Source: Bacillus tuaregi
GTDB lineage: Bacteria > Bacillota > Bacilli > Bacillales > Cytobacillaceae
Length of the DNA stretch: 64,000 nt
Assembly (NCBI RefSeq): GCF_900104575.1
Contig: NZ_LT629731.1
Coordinates: 2,000,462 to 2,064,461, forward strand
Reading direction: 5' to 3'
The notes under the pieces were generated by a model. It did not search any database. It was not told where the DNA came from and saw only the letters and a list, made by a program, of their open reading frames with translations. Below, piece by piece: positions 54,529 through 62,829 of this stretch. The translations under genes were made by a program, and so were the position numbers. The stretch's first letter is position 1, and every line of letters begins with the position of its first letter.

Positions 54529-55527
54529 ATGTCAAAAAAGGTATTAGTTTTAGGTGAAGTACGTCAAGGAGAGCTGCGCCAGGTTTCGCTTGAAGCGATT
54601 GCGGCAGCGAAGCAAATAGCAGCTGCAGGAGAGGTCGTTGGACTTTTGCTAGGAAATGAGGCTGCTAGTCTAGCCCCGACTATGATTCAATACGGAGCAG
54701 ATCGTGTTTTAGTGGCTGATCATCCACATTTACAGAACTTTACACCTGATGGATACACGCAGGCAGTCATGCAGGTGCTAGAGCTGGAGAAACCTGAAGG
54801 CTTTATTTTGGGACATACTTCGATTGGAAAGGATATTTCTCCACGAATTGCTGCGAAGTTAAATGCTGGTTTAATTTCTGATGCAGTAGCCCTTGAACAG
54901 GACGGCGAGAAGTTCATCTTTACTCGCCCAATTTACTCAGGGAAAGCGTTTGAGAAAAAGGTTATGAAAGAGGGATTGATTTTTGCTACAATTCGTCCGA
55001 ATAATATCGAAGCCTTAGCAAAGGAAGAAGCACGTACAGGTGAAATAGCATCCTTTGCGGTTGATATGAAGGATCTACGTACAATCGTAAAAGACATTGT
55101 ACGCAAAACGGCAGGCGGCGTTGATTTGTCAGAGGCGAAGGTGATTGTATCCGGCGGCCGTGGTGTAAAGAGTGAGGAAGGGTTTAACATCCTTCAGGAG
55201 TTAGCTGATGCACTTGGTGGTGCAGTAGGGGCTTCACGCGGTGCTTGTGATGCGGGGTACAGTGATTATTCCTTACAGATTGGTCAAACTGGAAAGGTAG
55301 TGACACCTGATATTTATATCGCCTGCGGAATATCTGGTGCGATTCAGCATGTAGCCGGTATGTCAAACTCAAAAGTGATTGTTGCCATCAACAAGGATCC
55401 CGAAGCCAATATTTTCAGCATCGCTGATTATGGAATTGTTGGAGATCTCTTTGAAGTGGTGCCGTTATTAGTAGCTGAGTTTAACTTCATTCAGCAGAAG
55501 TCCGCAACTTCTATATGTGGGGGATGA
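54529..55527 (+). CDS. etfA: Electron transfer flavoprotein alpha subunit with element-derived C-terminus
   Basis: 332 residues. FAD-binding region intact: VIVSGGRGVKSEEGF, GAVGASRGACDAGY, QIGQTGKVV, YIACGISGAIQH and VAINKDPEANIFSIADYGIVGDLFEVVPLL. The normal gene would continue a few residues after VAEF. Here the frame runs into a dispersed element and ends FNFIQQKSATSICGG, with the stop also from the element. The last 13 or so residues are therefore foreign. The core is complete, so the protein is probably active. GGGGAGGG precedes its ATG. Confidence 0.94.
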   Translation: MSKKVLVLGEVRQGELRQVSLEAIAAAKQIAAAGEVVGLLLGNEAASLAPTMIQYGADRVLVADHPHLQNFTPDGYTQAVMQVLELEKPEGFILGHTSIGKDISPRIAAKLNAGLISDAVALEQDGEKFIFTRPIYSGKAFEKKVMKEGLIFATIRPNNIEALAKEEARTGEIASFAVDMKDLRTIVKDIVRKTAGGVDLSEAKVIVSGGRGVKSEEGFNILQELADALGGAVGASRGACDAGYSDYSLQIGQTGKVVTPDIYIACGISGAIQHVAGMSNSKVIVAINKDPEANIFSIADYGIVGDLFEVVPLLVAEFNFIQQKSATSICGG

Positions 55528-55670
55528 ATGCAAATGGTACTCCGATTCAGTGGAGGTTCAAACCCCGGCTGAATGAAGTTAAGCCTCCGGCGAGTCATGC
55601 GATTTTTTAAAGGTAGTTTACCCGAGCGAGCTCAGGTAATCCGGACGCAAATTCGACGAGCGAATTTGAT
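55481..55670 (+). repeat. Dispersed structured element, copy H (shortened)
   Basis: 190 bp. Left end TTAACTTCATTCAGC is inside the etfA reading frame. About 35 bp are deleted just after it (the AAATGCTTTTTGTACC arm region). The right-hand hairpins are intact. Confidence 0.85.
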
Positions 55671-55773
55671 AAGCGTAGCTTTTAACTAAACAGAATAATT
55701 GTGGTAAATCTAATTAGGGAGGAAATCATTTCCTCCCTTTTACTTACAGCAACCATGGGAGGAGATGAATAGG

Positions 55774-57855
55774 ATGTTATCATTATTGAATTTACTTGCT
55801 TTCCTAGCCGTGGCAGGATATGCAGTCTATTTATTTGTTAATCTTGTATATACCCGCTATTTGTTTATCAAGCTTGGCAAAAAAGCGGAGTTCGAACCAA
55901 ACCTAAAGGAAAGAATCCATCTCGTTTTAAAGAACGGGTTCGGTCACTCGAAGCTGTTCAAAGACAATAAAAGCGGTCTGATGCATCTCGTTTTATTTTA
56001 TACTTTTTTTATCATTCAGATAGGTCTTATTGAATTAATCGTAAAGGGATTTATTAATGGCTATGAATTTCCTTTTGGTGAAGCCCATAAATATTTTAGT
56101 CTCCTGCAGGAATGGGCGACATTCCTTATGCTTATAGCCGTTCTCTATGGCTTTTTCCGCCGATATGGCGAAAAGCTAAAGCGATTGCAATGGAAGCGCG
56201 ATGGTAAAGCCGCATTTGTTTATCTTGCCTTAAGTACCCTGACTTTATCAATCTTGATTACATTAGGGTTTGAAGCGGTTATGTTAAATCACGAACCTAA
56301 TCTAGTCTATGCGCCATTTTCAGGTGTGATTGCGCAGCTGTTTTCTGGAATTGGAGCCAATGCCGGAACGTTCCTGTTCTATGTATTCTGGTGGATTCAT
56401 ATGCTGACGGTCTTTACCTTCCTTGTGTTTGTACCACAGTCAAAGCAATTTCATGAGCTGTTCGCCATGGTCAATATTTTTTTCAAAAAGCAAGGCCCAG
56501 TGGGTAAATTAAATAAGATTGATTTTGAGGATGAGACAAAAGAGGTGTTTGGTGTTGGAAAAATTGAGGACTTTAAGCAGCAACAGCTGATTGATTTATA
56601 TGCCTGTGCCGAATGCGGACGTTGTACCAATATGTGTCCGGCATCAGGTACCGGAAAAACATTATCTCCTATGGACTTGATTTTGAAGATGAGAGATCAC
56701 TTGACAGAAAAAGGGGCAGCGGTTACGTCCAGACAGCCTTGGGCACCTGCCTTTGTTTTTAAAAACACAAAAGCCAACCAACTGGCGTTAGCAGGCAGTG
56801 GGACAGAGGAAGTCGCAGCCGCCAAGGAGGATGTTAGTTTAATTGGGGATGTCATTACAGAAGAGGAAATTTGGGCCTGTACAACGTGCCGAAACTGTGA
56901 AGATCAATGTCCTGTGATGAATGAGCATGTTGATAAAATCATCGATCTTCGCCGTTACTTAGTACTGACAGAAGGAAAAATGAATAGTGATGCCCAGCGC
57001 GCGATAACCAATATCGAGCGTCAAGGAAATCCATGGGGAATGAACCGTAAGGAACGTGTCAACTGGCGTGATGCTGTAGAGGAGGTCATCATTCCAACAG
57101 CAAAAGAATTGAAAAAAGCAGGCGAAGTGTTCGACTATTTATTCTTTATTGGCTCTATGGGGTCCTATGACAATCGCAGTCAAAAGCTGACACAGTCCTT
57201 TGTTCGACTATTAAATCATGCAGGGGTAAAGTTTGCGATTCTTGGGAATGAAGAAAAGAACTCCGGTGATACACCGCGCCGGATTGGTAACGAGTTCTTA
57301 TTCCAGGAATTAGCCAACACAAATATTGAAACGTTCAAGAAATATAATGTGAAGAAAATTGTCACGATGGATCCACATGCGTTTAATACACTTAAGAATG
57401 AATATCCTGAATTTGGCTTAGAAGCAGAGGTATATCATCATACACAAATGCTGACTATGTTAATGGAAGAAGGCAAGCTGAAGCCGAGTAAGGCTGTTGA
57501 TGAAATCATTACGTACCATGATTCCTGTTATTTAGGCCGTTATAACAATGTATACGATGCACCACGTGACATCTTGAAGGCGATACCAGGTGTTACTCTC
57601 GTAGAACCTGAGCGCAAGCGTGAAACGGCTATGTGCTGCGGTGCCGGCGGCGGACTCATGTGGATGGAGGAAGACAAGGGGACACGAATCAACGTAGCAA
57701 GAACGGAGCAGCTGCTTGATACAAATCCAACCATTATTAGTACAGGCTGTCCTTACTGCTTAACCATGATCGGTGATGGAACGAAAGCTAAAGAGGTAAA
57801 TGAAAAGGTTCAAACGCTTGATATAGTTGAAATACTTGAAAAGTCCATTATCTAA
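55774..57855 (+). CDS. fadF: FadF-type iron-sulfur membrane oxidoreductase (ETF to quinone)
   Basis: 693 residues. Membrane part of about 240 residues with five or six helices resembling nitrate reductase gamma subunit, then two [4Fe-4S] motifs (CAECGRCTNMCP and CTTCRNCEDQCP), then two CCG-type heterodisulfide-reductase domains (HDSCYLGRYN and AMCCGAGGG, CPYCLTM). Such proteins pass electrons from EtfAB to menaquinone, matching B. subtilis FadF (YwjF). The ATG at 55774 has GGGAGGAG nine bases before it; one at 55765 overlaps the site. Its promoter may now lie in or behind copy H of the element. Confidence 0.92.
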   Translation: MLSLLNLLAFLAVAGYAVYLFVNLVYTRYLFIKLGKKAEFEPNLKERIHLVLKNGFGHSKLFKDNKSGLMHLVLFYTFFIIQIGLIELIVKGFINGYEFPFGEAHKYFSLLQEWATFLMLIAVLYGFFRRYGEKLKRLQWKRDGKAAFVYLALSTLTLSILITLGFEAVMLNHEPNLVYAPFSGVIAQLFSGIGANAGTFLFYVFWWIHMLTVFTFLVFVPQSKQFHELFAMVNIFFKKQGPVGKLNKIDFEDETKEVFGVGKIEDFKQQQLIDLYACAECGRCTNMCPASGTGKTLSPMDLILKMRDHLTEKGAAVTSRQPWAPAFVFKNTKANQLALAGSGTEEVAAAKEDVSLIGDVITEEEIWACTTCRNCEDQCPVMNEHVDKIIDLRRYLVLTEGKMNSDAQRAITNIERQGNPWGMNRKERVNWRDAVEEVIIPTAKELKKAGEVFDYLFFIGSMGSYDNRSQKLTQSFVRLLNHAGVKFAILGNEEKNSGDTPRRIGNEFLFQELANTNIETFKKYNVKKIVTMDPHAFNTLKNEYPEFGLEAEVYHHTQMLTMLMEEGKLKPSKAVDEIITYHDSCYLGRYNNVYDAPRDILKAIPGVTLVEPERKRETAMCCGAGGGLMWMEEDKGTRINVARTEQLLDTNPTIISTGCPYCLTMIGDGTKAKEVNEKVQTLDIVEILEKSII

Positions 57856-57856
57856 A

Positions 57857-57912
57857 TGAAAAAAGCTGATTCCAGCAGTCACAAGTATATGACTGGGGAT
57901 CAGCTTTTTTCA
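57857..57912. terminator. Bidirectional terminator
   Basis: ATGAAAAAAGCTGAT pairs with ATCAGCTTTTTTCAT with an inner stem AGTCA/TGACT. T tracts on both strands serve fadF and the convergent permease gene. Confidence 0.85.
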
Positions 57913-57942
57913 TTTATTCATGTGGAAAACTTGTCTAATCTT

Positions 57943-59337
57943 TTATGAAATCTGTTCAGCTTTTTCTTCTTGTTTTTCCGTTACGGCCTTTTCCATTCCA
58001 TCTTTTTTCAAGGACAATAGATTCTTACGTTGGATAAGGAAGTAAAGCACCATCCCAATCATTAATCCATATGCCGCACCGTAAAGTGCAAGGACAACGG
58101 CCATGACTACGGCAACACCGATTTCTTCTTCTGTATTTACCTGCTTCACGCCAAGTGTTACACAGAGATACCCTGTCAGGATGAGTGTGATGGAATAAGC
58201 AACCGGTAAAATGGGTTGAAAGAATGTAACAAGCGGTAAGACGAATAGGGCACATATCATCGAAATAACGAGTGAATTAGAACCAGAAAAAATCGAATCC
58301 ATTGCTTTTCTGCCAAAGGTATATCGTTCGGCAACTGAGGCTGTTCCGGCAGAGAATAATGGGCCTGCTAACCCTGGATGCGGTGCAAAGAAGGAATGTA
58401 AAAATCCGCGAACCGCTGTCACCATATGAACTTGATTCATATCATATTGAATTTTTTCATCTTTTCTAGCTTCATTTGCACGGCGGACGATATTTTCACC
58501 AACGATAATATCACCATAAGCTATAATATAAGCAAGAATCCCTGTTGGAATCGCACTTATTAGTAAGCTGAGGCTAGGGAAGCCAACAACAAATGGTGTT
58601 ACATTCCATAATTCCGCAATATTCGGGATTGTAATTCCCCATTGTACCTGTGGCATCGAATATTCGCCCACAATCCAGCCCACGACCATTGCGATAAGAA
58701 TGGCGGGTACAATCCCAAAGTTAGCAATTTTCTTAAAGAAACGGTTATGAGCGTATAGCTTCTTGAAATGAAGAGAGAACATGATATATAAGCAAAGCAT
58801 TCCACCGATTGTTAACGTAATAGGGGTTGCCGCTAGCCGGCCGCCTTCTTGAATTTCCCCCATTATGGCTCCAATCCCGGCACCAATTAAAATTCCTGCT
58901 TTCAATGAATTAGGCAAAATCTTAATCACCTTTTGTCCAAGACCTGTGACCCCAAGAAGAAAGAAAATGAGCGCTGTCACAAACTGCACAGCAATTAAGG
59001 CTCGAACGGCTTCAGGACCGGGTTCGAATTTTCCTAGGAAGACAATCAATACCGGTAACACCGGGGTGATGAAACCAGAAACAAATGGAACACCAAGGGT
59101 AGAAGGCAATACCATTAGGATCAGATGTAGAATGACAATCGCTAAGGCTGCCTCATAGGACATCCCGAGGACCGTCCTCATAATTTCAATCATACTCAGT
59201 CCAATGGTAAAAATAACAACCCCTTGAATCAACTCAGGTGTTTCTAAACGATAATGGATAAACGGCAGCCTCAATTGATATTTTCCAATCGGCCAATAGG
59301 GCTGGATTTCTCCATCTTTTCTTTTAAAGATAGACAT
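57943..59337 (-). CDS. Multi-pass permease of the NCS2/SulP-like superfamily
   Basis: 464 residues with about 13 hydrophobic segments. Features include PNSLKAGILIGAGIGAIMGE, AIPTGILAYIIAYGDIIVGENI and SFFAPHPGLAGPLF, which recall uracil/xanthine and SulP transporters. The C-terminus is long, charged and cytoplasmic (MEKAVTEKQEEKAEQIS). The substrate is not evident. AGGAGGAAAG precedes the ATG on the minus strand. A truncated dispersed element lies just upstream. Confidence 0.85.
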   Translation of the reverse strand: MSIFKRKDGEIQPYWPIGKYQLRLPFIHYRLETPELIQGVVIFTIGLSMIEIMRTVLGMSYEAALAIVILHLILMVLPSTLGVPFVSGFITPVLPVLIVFLGKFEPGPEAVRALIAVQFVTALIFFLLGVTGLGQKVIKILPNSLKAGILIGAGIGAIMGEIQEGGRLAATPITLTIGGMLCLYIMFSLHFKKLYAHNRFFKKIANFGIVPAILIAMVVGWIVGEYSMPQVQWGITIPNIAELWNVTPFVVGFPSLSLLISAIPTGILAYIIAYGDIIVGENIVRRANEARKDEKIQYDMNQVHMVTAVRGFLHSFFAPHPGLAGPLFSAGTASVAERYTFGRKAMDSIFSGSNSLVISMICALFVLPLVTFFQPILPVAYSITLILTGYLCVTLGVKQVNTEEEIGVAVVMAVVLALYGAAYGLMIGMVLYFLIQRKNLLSLKKDGMEKAVTEKQEEKAEQIS

Positions 59338-59359
59338 TCACTTTCCTCCTATAAATAGA

Positions 59360-59452
59360 ATCAAATTCGCCCGTCGAATTTGCATCCGGATTACCTGAGC
59401 TCGCTCGGGTAAACTACCTTTAAAAAATCGCATGACTCGCCGGAGGCTTAAC
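59360..59452 (-). repeat. Truncated dispersed element (right third)
   Basis: Starts ATCAAATTCGCCCGT and ends at GGAGGCTTAACT, where similarity stops. Only the hairpins of the right part remain. It lies 22 bp upstream of the permease start. Confidence 0.8.
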
Positions 59453-59693
59453 TTTTTACGTGCTAGGGTTCATTTCCTTTAAATAATTATCCTAGTATGA
59501 AGGCTTCTCCTTTCCACTGTATTGATTCATCAAAACTTGTAATAGTTCTGAATTATCAGAAATTAGTAATAATCTTACCAATCAGCAGAAATATATTCAT
59601 ACTATGATAAGTAGGTATTTAACGATTGAAATTCAGACGTTTTGACCGATGAGGATTTTGAAAAAGATGGGATGATATCATGAGAATAAAATA
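59453..59693. other. Spacer without gene
   Basis: AT-rich, no frame with a ribosome site. Nothing recognisable beyond the flanking element copies. Confidence 0.6.
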
Positions 59694-59918
59694 ATCAAAT
59701 TCGCCCGTCGAATATGCGTCCGGATTACCTGAGCTCGCTCGGGTAAATTACCCCTAAAAAATCGCATGACTCGCCGGAGGCTTAACTTTATTCAGCCGGG
59801 GTTTGAACCCCCACTGTATCGAAGAACCATTTGCCTTCATCTCCCACTTGTAGAAGTGGAGGACTTCTGTACCTGTCGCAAGCTTTCGGTTCAAAAAGCA
59901 TTTGCTGAATGAAGTTAA
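59694..59918 (-). repeat. Dispersed structured element, copy I
   Basis: 225 bp, full length, reversed. It lies 241 bp from the truncated copy in the same orientation and before the PucR-type regulator. Confidence 0.85.
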
Positions 59919-60056
59919 ATTGTAAAATTCTGATATAATACTATTAAGTTTCAGAATTATCTTGCAAAAAGCAGACAAGACTGAAACAATTCATAATATG
60001 ATCATTTAATAGCTACATAACAATTCTTAACTTTTAGCATAAAAGGGGATGCGGTA

Positions 60057-62270
60057 ATGGAAATAACCAATAATGAAAAGATAGTCAAGAGATTAGATGC
60101 TCACCTTCGCCTGACAACCCGGCAAATGATTCATTATGATACGGAAGAGGAAACATTGAAATTCTTAGTTCATTCCATTCGTTCGAAGCTTTCATGCGAC
60201 TTTGTCGGGATCATTTTAATCGATGGAGATCGCTTTATTCCAAAGCTATGGGAGCATGCGTTAACAACAGGAATAGAAAGTTTTTCTCTAAGTGTGGACC
60301 AATGTAATCCCAATTTATTAACGAAAAGTATGATGTTTACCTCTAAGGATAAAGATTCTACCTGTGAATTTACCAATCTATGGATAGAGCAAGAATTACC
60401 GGCATGGTTTACGGTACCATTGAAGGATGAATTCCATTCATTGGGGTTTTTTATTGCAGGTTATCTTCAGCCAGTAACCTTTTTTCCGGAATTGGAACAG
60501 TCCTTCGATGAATTCGGAAAAGACGTTGCGGCGGCTATTAACCTCTTTAAAAGTAAGGAGTTGCAACAAACGAGAATACAGGGAGTAGAATGGATTAATC
60601 AAAACTCGTCACTAGACCTTTCGGTTGAAGCAGCCGTAGCGAAGCTGGCAAAAGGGGCAAGTAAACTGGTTGGAGCCGATGCTGCTTGTATTTATTTATA
60701 TGATGAAAATAAGAATTGCTTTATTTACCAGCCTCCTTCTTACGGTAACATGGATCGAGAACATAAGATAAAAGTCGAAAAGAATGACGAATTATCCCAT
60801 TATTTCCCCAACGTAGAGACTCCAGGTGCTAAGCAACTAACCATTCCTTTACTATTTAATCAAAAAACCGTAGGAGTATTATTTATTGAAAATAAAAATA
60901 ACGGTATTTTTACACAGGATGACTTAGAAACATTAGACTTTCTATCAAATCATGTTGCCGTCATGCTGGAAAATGCCCGTTTGTATCGGAATGAAAAGGA
61001 GAATAAACAGAGACTTCATTATTTACTGGATTATCAACAATCTCTCGTCAAAAAAACAGTAGAGGGAGATAGTTTTGACGGAATAACAGATACCCTTAGC
61101 AAGCTATTTTCGACTTCTGTTATATTGCTCGATCGATTCTTAAGGCCACTATCCTATAAGCTTTTTGAAAAAGAAGAAGAGGAGCTTCAAGAGTTGATTG
61201 AGCTTGCCACCTATAAGATTGTTCAAAGTCAACAGCCTGTCGGGTTATGGTTTACCCCAAAGGAGAACCATGCTATTCACTTAGGTGCCTGGCCGATTGA
61301 TGGAGGAGGAGATCTATTAGGCTACCTAGTCGTCGATATGACGAATGATGAACTGGATACGTATAATCGCTTAAGCATAAATATCGCTCGAAATATCTAT
61401 TCGGTGCAATTTATTAAACAAAAGCTCGTGTTAGACGCGAGGGAACAGGTGAAGGAAAGCTTCATGAATAAACTGCTTGTAGAGAAAATTGATGATGAAG
61501 AAAGCATCATTCAATATGCTAATCTATTTAAATGGGATTTATTTCGCCCCCATCGCGTGGCAGTTCTTTCTCTATCGATTCAAGATAAGAACAAAAAGAT
61601 AAATGTATTAGAAATGGAAGCACAAAAGTCATTGATATGGGAACAAATAAAAGAAAAAATTTCACACCGCCATCCGGAAATTCGCATGGCGAATAAAGAT
61701 GGTGAATCGATCCTTGTTGTTCCGACTGAAAGTGAGGAAGGGAAACCAAAGGTATACTGGTCGAAGCTCTATCAGTATGTAAAATCATGGATGGACATTA
61801 ATTTCAAACATTTTCAGGTTTATATAACGGTTGGTGGAAAAACAGAAAAATTAAGTGACTACTATGTTGGCTATATTCAAGCATTAAAGGCGTTAAATGT
61901 AGTCATGAATCGTTTTTATGATATCGGATTTGCGCTGTTTGATGAATTAGGCTCCTATACGATATTACATGAATTAAAGGATTCGAAAATATCAGACCTA
62001 TTTATTCAAAAGCATCTGGCTCCATTACTGGAGTATTCTGAGGGTAAAAGTATGGATTTATTTCAGACACTGCGGGTCTATCTTGAACGAAATGGGAGTA
62101 TCAAAGAAACAGCGGAGGAATTATATATTCACCGAAGCTCGCTTATCTATCGACTTGAGAAAATTGTTGATTTACTTGATATCGATATTAATGATTCAGA
62201 ATATCGATTTGATTTAATGATGGCGTATAAGCTCTATGATTTACATATAGGCAAAGTGGATCTTTCCTAA
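60057..62270 (+). CDS. GAF-domain PucR/CdaR-type transcriptional regulator
   Basis: 737 residues. Two GAF-like domains (about 20-165 and 185-320, the second with LDFLSNHVAVMLENARLYRNE), a middle region of about 300 residues, and a C-terminal HTH_30 motif (LERNGSIKETAEELYIHRSSLIYRLEKI) as in PucR and CdaR proteins. It should bind a small molecule and regulate transcription. AAGGGGATG lies before the ATG. It is divergent from the permease, though two elements lie between, and upstream of an acyl-CoA ligase; either could be a target. Confidence 0.88.
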   Translation: MEITNNEKIVKRLDAHLRLTTRQMIHYDTEEETLKFLVHSIRSKLSCDFVGIILIDGDRFIPKLWEHALTTGIESFSLSVDQCNPNLLTKSMMFTSKDKDSTCEFTNLWIEQELPAWFTVPLKDEFHSLGFFIAGYLQPVTFFPELEQSFDEFGKDVAAAINLFKSKELQQTRIQGVEWINQNSSLDLSVEAAVAKLAKGASKLVGADAACIYLYDENKNCFIYQPPSYGNMDREHKIKVEKNDELSHYFPNVETPGAKQLTIPLLFNQKTVGVLFIENKNNGIFTQDDLETLDFLSNHVAVMLENARLYRNEKENKQRLHYLLDYQQSLVKKTVEGDSFDGITDTLSKLFSTSVILLDRFLRPLSYKLFEKEEEELQELIELATYKIVQSQQPVGLWFTPKENHAIHLGAWPIDGGGDLLGYLVVDMTNDELDTYNRLSINIARNIYSVQFIKQKLVLDAREQVKESFMNKLLVEKIDDEESIIQYANLFKWDLFRPHRVAVLSLSIQDKNKKINVLEMEAQKSLIWEQIKEKISHRHPEIRMANKDGESILVVPTESEEGKPKVYWSKLYQYVKSWMDINFKHFQVYITVGGKTEKLSDYYVGYIQALKALNVVMNRFYDIGFALFDELGSYTILHELKDSKISDLFIQKHLAPLLEYSEGKSMDLFQTLRVYLERNGSIKETAEELYIHRSSLIYRLEKIVDLLDIDINDSEYRFDLMMAYKLYDLHIGKVDLS

Positions 62271-62829
62271 TATTAGCATGGAACAGGAGTCCCTCAGGTT
62301 ATATTGATACACAAATGGAGCTTCTCGCATCCTGCCTTCCTTCAAGATGTGGAAAACCGGCTCGATAATTCCATTATCATGTCGGTACAGCTATCAAGTA
62401 AATTCCTTCATAATAAAAAGACAGAAAATTTTTAATCTTATTTTAACTTCATTCAGCAAATGCTTTTTGTACCGAAAGCTTGCGACAGGTACAGAAGTCC
62501 TCCACTTCTACAAGTGCGGGATCAAGGCAAATCGAACTTCGATTCAGTGGGGGTTCAAACCCCGGCTGAATGAAGTTAAGCCTCCGGCGAGTCATGCGAT
62601 TTTTTAAAGGTAGTTTACCCGAGCGAGCTCAGGTAATCCGGACGCAAATTCGACGGGCGAATTTGATCTTAGTCATTTAACGCTGGCATAGGAGGAGTCA
62701 TTCCGAATTAGGACAAAGGAGGAGTCGTTTGCAAAAATGAAAGCCCTGTCAAATGGGGACCATTTATGTATCTTTATTTATGTATCTTTCGGGAATATCT
62801 ACTAGTTTCATGGATTAGGAGGGAAGCAT
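62271..62829 (+). other. 559-bp spacer with element copy J and direct repeats
   Basis: No gene. After the element (62443-62667) come two GGAGGAGTC units (about 62691 and 62719) and TTTATGTATCTTTATTTATGTATCTTT, a direct repeat of TTTATGTATCTTT. None matches a known signal. Confidence 0.5.
62443..62667 (+). repeat. Dispersed structured element, copy J
   Basis: 225 bp, full length, left flank ATTTTAACTTC. Its right-hand hairpins are identical in sequence to copy B. Confidence 0.85.

Noticed and set aside
19478-62667. CRISPR array or tRNA-like origin of the repeats
   Set aside because: Repeats are about 225 bp, kilobases apart, in both orientations and contain inverted arms; this is not a CRISPR pattern and no tRNA cloverleaf fits.
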